From assembly GCA_015039465.1 (NCBI GenBank), contig MU130013.1:112307-176306 (forward strand): a DNA stretch of 64,000 nucleotides, in the 5' to 3' direction. Position 1 is the stretch's first letter; the number at the start of each line of letters is the position of its first letter. A program made the position numbers and the translations under genes. This document shows positions 58,731 to 64,000 of the stretch, piece by piece. The DNA comes from Phlegmacium glaucopus (Eukaryota; Basidiomycota; Agaricomycetes; Agaricales; Cortinariaceae). The notes below the pieces were generated by a model that ran no database searches, was not told the origin of the DNA, and worked only from the letters and a program-made list of their open reading frames with translations.

Positions 58731-61001
58731 ATGTTAACATTGGCCCTCACCGCAGCATGCATTCTGATTCCATCCTTTGCATATTGGAAAGCATTACGAG
58801 TAAAGTTTTTTCTTATCTTGTCAGCGACTCCGAGTCGGGATAAATCGTGCTGACTATAACGACAGAATGTGCAGTTCATACCTGGATACAGACCTATGCT
58901 CTCGCCTACAAGTATTCCCGGCGTCATTTTTCCCGAATCTTGGTGGAATTTAGGTTTGAACTGGACTTGGAAATTGAGAAAGACGGGTAATCTCAAGAAA
59001 AGCTCCTAATTGAAAAAAATTTAAAGTCCTGATACTTGTATCATTTCTTGAACTTAGCATTCTTCAGCTACCAACACGACATCATTTCTGTCGTTCCCTG
59101 GCTAGTTGGAGAACCTTCATACGTCACTTGTTCTTTGGATGTAGCAAAGCAACTCATGGTTAACGAAAATCAAAGGCAAGCTGAACTATTAAAACCGAAG
59201 AGGTTTTCATTGCCGTTTCTGTGAGTTACAATTTAGACTCGTCCGTCGGTAGCTTAAATGACTCCTGCATTTGTATAGACTTTGGGGGGACAACGTCTTT
59301 ACTTCAAATGGTGACATGTGGAAACGACATAAACGAATAATGGGTCCAGCTTTCAACGCCAAAATGTGAGCTCCTAGAAGAGATACGATGCACTATAAAG
59401 CCCAAATCTTACTGCATGCTCGCGTCACCGCCGGCCAGGTATTCCACTGTCGTCGAGCAAACAATCGCAATTTATCGAGAAATGGTCGAGATTGAGGGAT
59501 GGGAAGGCCAGGCAGAGGTCGTTGTGGAAAACTTTCGGCGACTTCCAGTTAGAGTGAGTAAAATTCGATTGCTCTCATCCTTTGTCCTCTCCGAATTACA
59601 AATAAAATATTCTGTACAGCTCGCGTTCTTGACCATCGCTCGCTGTGGATTCGGGATGTCCCTCAACTATGCAGAGGATGCCAATATCGACCAAAACCAC
59701 AAAACCACAGAAAATGACATGACCATCGAAAAAGGTTTCCGGGTAATCTCAGAAACCATCGTTCAGCGTCTCGCCTTTCCAAATTGGCTCTACAAACTTC
59801 CTATCAAACGGTTAGCTTCTTCTATTATTCTAGTTATAATCTCGGTCGATATAATCTCATTCTATATCCAGTATTCGCAAGATCGATCAAGCATGGAAGC
59901 TCCTTTCCAGTTTCATGCACAAATCAGTAGAACTTCGTGGAGAACAACTTGCCAACGATCCGAATTTATTGGATGACAGCCGTGATGTTTTCACCCGACT
60001 AGTAGCTGCTAATGACGAGAAAGCAAAATATCGTCTTGACACGAGTGAAATAGTAAGTAAGCGATTCACTCCTAATAACCGATGTTTTGAGCTTTTCTGT
60101 AGATAGGGAATACCTTTATTCTGATGTTCGCCGGGCATGGTATGGTCGTAATCATTCTCTACTTCATTGTTTCGGGACTTACGAGTAGGGAAATTGTTCA
60201 ATAGAAACTACAGCCTTAGTCCTGACGGCTACGATTGCCTATCTCGCTCTTCATCAAGATGAACAAGAAAAGGCATATCAGGAAATAATATCTACAATCC
60301 CTTTGGATTCCGATCCGGTATGTGTTTCGACAAAAAGTCTACCCACAGTTGATTTTTTTTCATAACATCCCTTTCTCTCATGTAGAATTTGTGCCATCTT
60401 TCAAAGCTGACACACACCCTTGCGTGCTTCAATGAGACTCTTAGATTGCAACGTGAGTGTTCTTCTCGAATTCTCAATTTTTTTGCAGTATAATCCTTTT
60501 TGATAATCGACCTATCTAATAGCTCCTGCGCAATTCCTCACCCGCACATTGCCAGAGGACATCCCAGTCAAAGTCCAGCATCCACAAGAAGCAATGATGG
60601 TCCTTAAAGAAGGAATTCTTTTAATAATTGACCTAATTGGCATCCGTGAGTGACAATTTTTTCTATTATTTATTAAATACTAATTGATCCCTCATCCAGA
60701 CCGCAACCCAAACATCTTCCCATCTCCTGATAAATTCCAACCCTCCAGATGGTACAACGTCCCTGAACATGATATAAGTATGTTTGGATTTGGTCCACGT
60801 GCATGTATAGGTAGAAAATTTGGGATTGTAGAGTCATTGGCTTTCTTGGTGATGTTGCTTAGGGAATGGAGGGTGGATATTGTGTTAAGAGAGGGAGAGA
60901 CAAGGGATGATTGGGAACAACATGTTATTGAGAATGCAGGACCTGTGGGTATGACATTTGGGATTGCTGTTAGTGTTAATCTTAAATTGAGTAGGAGGTA
61001 G
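58731..61001 (+). CDS. Cytochrome P450
   Basis: Twelve exons: 58731-58799, 58866-58986, 59058-59220, 59279-59365, 59439-59553, 59620-59810, 59872-60052, 60103-60139, 60205-60317, 60386-60452, 60523-60645, 60700-61001; 522 residues, phases consistent. The N-terminal anchor is MLTLALTAACILIPSFAYW. The C-helix WKRHKRIMGPAF, I-helix AGHETT, K-helix ETLR and heme loop FGFGPRACIG are all present. The PERW-equivalent is PSRW. It is an ER monooxygenase of the CYP5037/CYP620-like fungal style; substrate and exact family cannot be told. Exon 3 uses the acceptor at 59057. Confidence 0.92.
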
Positions 61002-61196
61002 TGTAGTGTATGACTTTCCATGAGCTTTAAATCCAGGGGAATACACCAGACTTTGTTGATATTCATATTGTAGGTCTGAATGGCAGTAGCCCACATTGAT
61101 GGCCACCATGAACATGAGCAAACAAAGCAGTGTGATCACCTGCCACACCATTGTGCTACTTTACATACATACTATGGCTACTACATAGATACACCT

Positions 61197-62374
61197 CAGT
61201 GGTAGGCAATTGCACGGGTTGACCATACCCACATGGGTCACGGGTATGGGTATCTATGGGTGAGGGTACGGGTAGACATGCTGACACCCTTGACCCGCAT
61301 CTACCCACATTATATTTAGTACTAAATATTATATAATTGAGCTGTACAGATCCAAGCCACCAAAACACTGCTAAACACAGTAAAATTGGCATCAAAAGAA
61401 GCGTCAGAGATACTCCCATACAAATTGCTCTACGTAAATGGCTGACAGCACTGATGGCAGCAATGCCATGCGCTCGAGCCGTGTGAAGGGTCAGGCTGTC
61501 AAAGCCTGGCAGTTCTTGATACCAAAGAAGAGAACTAGGCCCGTAATATCCAGTGATGACGAGAGCTCTATTGTTGAGGTAAGCATTACCCTCTAACCGA
61601 TGCCAGAAAATAACATACCTTTCATTCTCAAAGCTTCCGGCAAAGAAGAAGACAAATAAAATCTTGTCGAAGCTACTACCCAAAAAAAAATCAACAAAGG
61701 AGCTATCCGACGATGACAATGGATCAGTCAATGAAGCAAGCAAGGATTTTATTGAATGAGTGTTGTTACTAACCGTGTTATGATAGGCATCCGCTAACAA
61801 TTCTCTGAAAAATAATTCTTCGCATGGTAATTCCTCACGCCAGCCTTCTGTTGTCGAAATTTTGGATGAGGATGAGGAGAGCCAGGAAAAGCCTGACAAT
61901 GGCAAGTCTAATGATGAAGCCGAGTCTTCTGAGGCTGAGCTCAGTTAAGCTCTCACTATCTTGAATGGAATATTTCTTAATTATTTCACAGAACGACTCA
62001 TGGATGATTGGAACTCACCAATATATGCTTTCTTTCATCCTGTTCCGACAATTGGGTATCATGAAGGACGTCGCTACCATGAATTTCATTGCTTTGCATC
62101 TGCATGTAGGAAGACTGTTCGTCGATTCTTGGACAAGAAAGACGCAGGATCCACAGGTAACTTACATAAACACGCAAAGATCTGTTGGGGTATCGACACG
62201 GTAAAGGCAGCATTGGCGGTAAAAAATGCTGCTGAAGCTCGGGAGGTTCTTTCAAAGTCTAAGGATGGATCAATCGCAGCTGCTTTTCAGGTAAAAGGCA
62301 AAGGGAAGGTGACTTACTCACATAGACAACATACACAAACCGAGACTAAGTCAGTCTCATTGTTACTTTCCTAA
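61197..62374 (+). mobile_element. hAT element, 5' part, interrupted by a gypsy insertion
   Basis: The 5' terminus is CAGTGGTAGGCAATTGCACG at 61197, followed by GGGTA-rich subterminal repeats. The transposase starts MADSTDGSNAM (61438-61578). Further exons at about 61634-61726, 61789-61951 and 61992-62374 encode acidic low-complexity sequence and then RLMDDWNSPIYAFFHP and the BED-like finger. The protein is clearly related to the remnant at 3.4-3.9 kb but has no stop in this part; RRFLDKKD is intact where the other copy has TGA. The catalytic core is absent because a gypsy LTR begins at 62375. Confidence 0.8.
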
Positions 62375-62787
62375 TGTTAGGGCAACTGCAACGCTGACTT
62401 AGTCAAGCTAGCAGGGGATCCAAAGTTAATAATATTTCAGAAAAGATATCTACAAGTGACTTACCTAGCAGGGGATCCAAAGAGGAAAGGATGGGGATCC
62501 CTGCTAGGCTGGGGGTATTTAAGTACTAATATGGACATAACAGAGATATAAAATAAATAAAGGAATGATACGATAATAATTAATTAATTAAATAAGAAGT
62601 GGTGCGATATGAAAAATAGAAATAAAAGACGGAGTGAATCGGAGGACCGGAGTCGGAGCGGAACTACGGGATTCCGGAGTAAACCGGTGACGGAAGCGGA
62701 GTTGGACGGAAGGTCGGAGGTCGTCGGAAAGGTGGGGTGTATGATTCTAAAGTTGAGGTTTGGGTTAAAGTCGGGTGTCCCCTAACA
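62375..62787 (-). repeat. 3' LTR of a Ty3/gypsy element (413 bp)
   Basis: On the minus strand it begins TGTTAGGGGACACCC and ends GCAGTTGCCCTAACA; TGTTAGGG and CCCTAACA form 8-bp inverted ends. A polypurine tract (AAGGGGGGGATGGA, minus strand, 62788-62801) lies directly upstream. GGGGATCC-type repeats occur inside (about 62415-62500). Confidence 0.88.
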
Positions 62788-64000
62788 TCCATCCCCCCCT
62801 TCGGTAGGTGACGTCCCAGCACGAAAGGAAACTGTTCGAATTTGGCCATCCTGATGTGCTTAGGAGCTCCGGGGTACTTCTTGTGGAATTCCGCAACTAA
62901 TTCGGGGGCATGTATGTTTTCCCGAGGCTCCCAGGTGTTATGTTCGATTCCAAAGTCTTGCCACTTCACGAGGTATCGGAATCTCCTGTTTATAACTCTG
63001 CTGTCGAGGATTTCCTCGACGACCCACTCCTCTTCTCCATCAATGATTTCCGGAAGTGGGGGAGTCGGAATGCGTCTTCCAGGGATTGGGTCTATTGGGG
63101 CTGGAGTCAATTTGACTACATTAAAGACCGGATGGAGTCGTTTTATGGACAAGGGAAGTTGGAGTCTGTGAGCATTGTTGCCGACTCGTTCTTCGATTGG
63201 AAAGGGGCCTAGGTGCCGATGGGACAATTTCCTGGATGGTCTTGTTGTTTGTATGTCGCTGGCATCCAGGTATACTTTGTCTCCCGGTTTGTATTCTGGT
63301 GCCGAAGTCCTTTTCTGATTATAATATCTTGCCATGTCGTCTTTAGACTTGACCAGTGCTGCTTTCGCTTCATCTAGGGTGTTCCGCATCCGTTCCGTGA
63401 ATTCATTAACGGACTCCATTCGGGATTCCGGTTGGTTTGGTTCAAAACCCATTCGGGGGATTCGTCCGGAGTCTAGGAGGAAAGGTGGGTGCTGTGTGGC
63501 GGAGTGGACATGATTATTGTACTGGAATTCCGCAAGGGGAAGGAGTTCGGCCCAATTGGTTTGTTGCTGGTTTGTAAAGAGTCGGAGATACTGTTCCAGT
63601 TCCTGATTTACTCGTTCCGTCTGGCTGGCTGTCTCCTTGCGGATGATAGGCAGTAGTGGCTGCTAACTTAATTCCGAGGATCTGGTAGAGCTCGCGCATG
63701 AATTCCGCTATGAACTGTGGTCCTCTGTCTGATACCACTCTCCGGGGTAGTCCATGATGTTTCCAGACATGTTGGATATAAAGGCGTGCGGTTCCGGATG
63801 CGGAGGTGGTAGTAAGGGTTGGTGCAAAATGAGCTCGTTTGGTGACCGAATCAACTACTACCATTACCGAGTCGTATCCTGAAGACTCTGGAAGTTCCAC
63901 TATGAAGTCCACACTGATTGTGTCCCATGGAGCTTTCGGAATTGGGAGGGGATGGAGTTCACCGACTGGATGGCGTCTTTGAGACTTAGTCCGAAGGCAC
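62664..64000 (-). pseudogene. Ty3/gypsy pol: integrase and chromodomain, frameshifted, 5' part outside the window
   Basis: From the window edge on the minus strand: RRHPVGELHPLPIP, integrase core with first Asp in SVDFIVELP and second in VVSDRGPQF, then TTAYHPQ. The frame is then lost and resumes as QTERVNQELEQYL, followed by EFQYNNHVHSATQ, a GPF-like region (SHRHLGPFPIEERVG) and a chromodomain (YLVKWQDFGIEHNTWEPREN). The stop is inside the LTR. The break coincides with a tandem 4-bp duplication (CTGGCTGG on the plus strand, 63621-63628); one unit fewer would keep the frame. The catalytic Glu lies after the break, so integrase is not made intact. Chromodomain and order identify a chromovirus. 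Confidence 0.9.

Overview
The window looks like nuclear DNA of a filamentous basidiomycete, probably an Agaricomycete. The genes are packed with introns of about 45-75 bp that have GTRNGT donors and YAG acceptors. The gene content fits too: a FunK1-type kinase, a NACHT-WD40 (NWD) protein, a head-to-head FET3/FTR1 iron-uptake pair, and transposon families with decayed CpG sites. All functions are read from motifs; no database search was possible.

Layout. 1-15 kb is a transposon-rich block. It holds a Ty1/copia element on the minus strand broken by three TGA codons, a decayed hAT transposase, a segment (about 6.7-9.3 kb) that only makes sense when read backwards without complementing, two copies of a terminal-inverted-repeat element, one unknown gene, a solo copia LTR with a perfect 5-bp target duplication, and a TA-flanked MITE. 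15.5-29 kb carries a FunK1 kinase, YTM1 (ribosome biogenesis), a divergent SAM methyltransferase, and an 8-exon NWD gene with 17 nearly identical WD repeats. 29-33.6 kb is the ferroxidase/permease pair sharing a 259-bp promoter with two ATCWGATAA iron-GATA sites. 34.7-39.7 kb is a tandem triplication of a C2H2 zinc-finger gene; the third copy is frameshifted. 40.7-51.3 kb is ordinary core gene space: PLC-delta, a Zn2Cys6 regulator, a calcineurin-like phosphoesterase and GWT1. 51.5-56.3 kb holds poorly recognised genes and a cluster of interleaved inverted repeats. 56.5-61 kb has a UspA-domain protein and a 12-exon cytochrome P450 with a broken duplicate of its 5' end. 61.2-64 kb is a hAT element interrupted by a Ty3/gypsy chromovirus.

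The clearest working unit is FET3-FTR1: the oxidase converts Fe2+ to Fe3+, which the permease imports, and the shared promoter explains joint iron repression. The strangest observation is the mirror-image segment. I know of no biological process that makes such DNA, so a sequence-handling artefact is the leading explanation. The transposons share a decay signature: nearly all inactivating changes are CpG to TpG or CpA.
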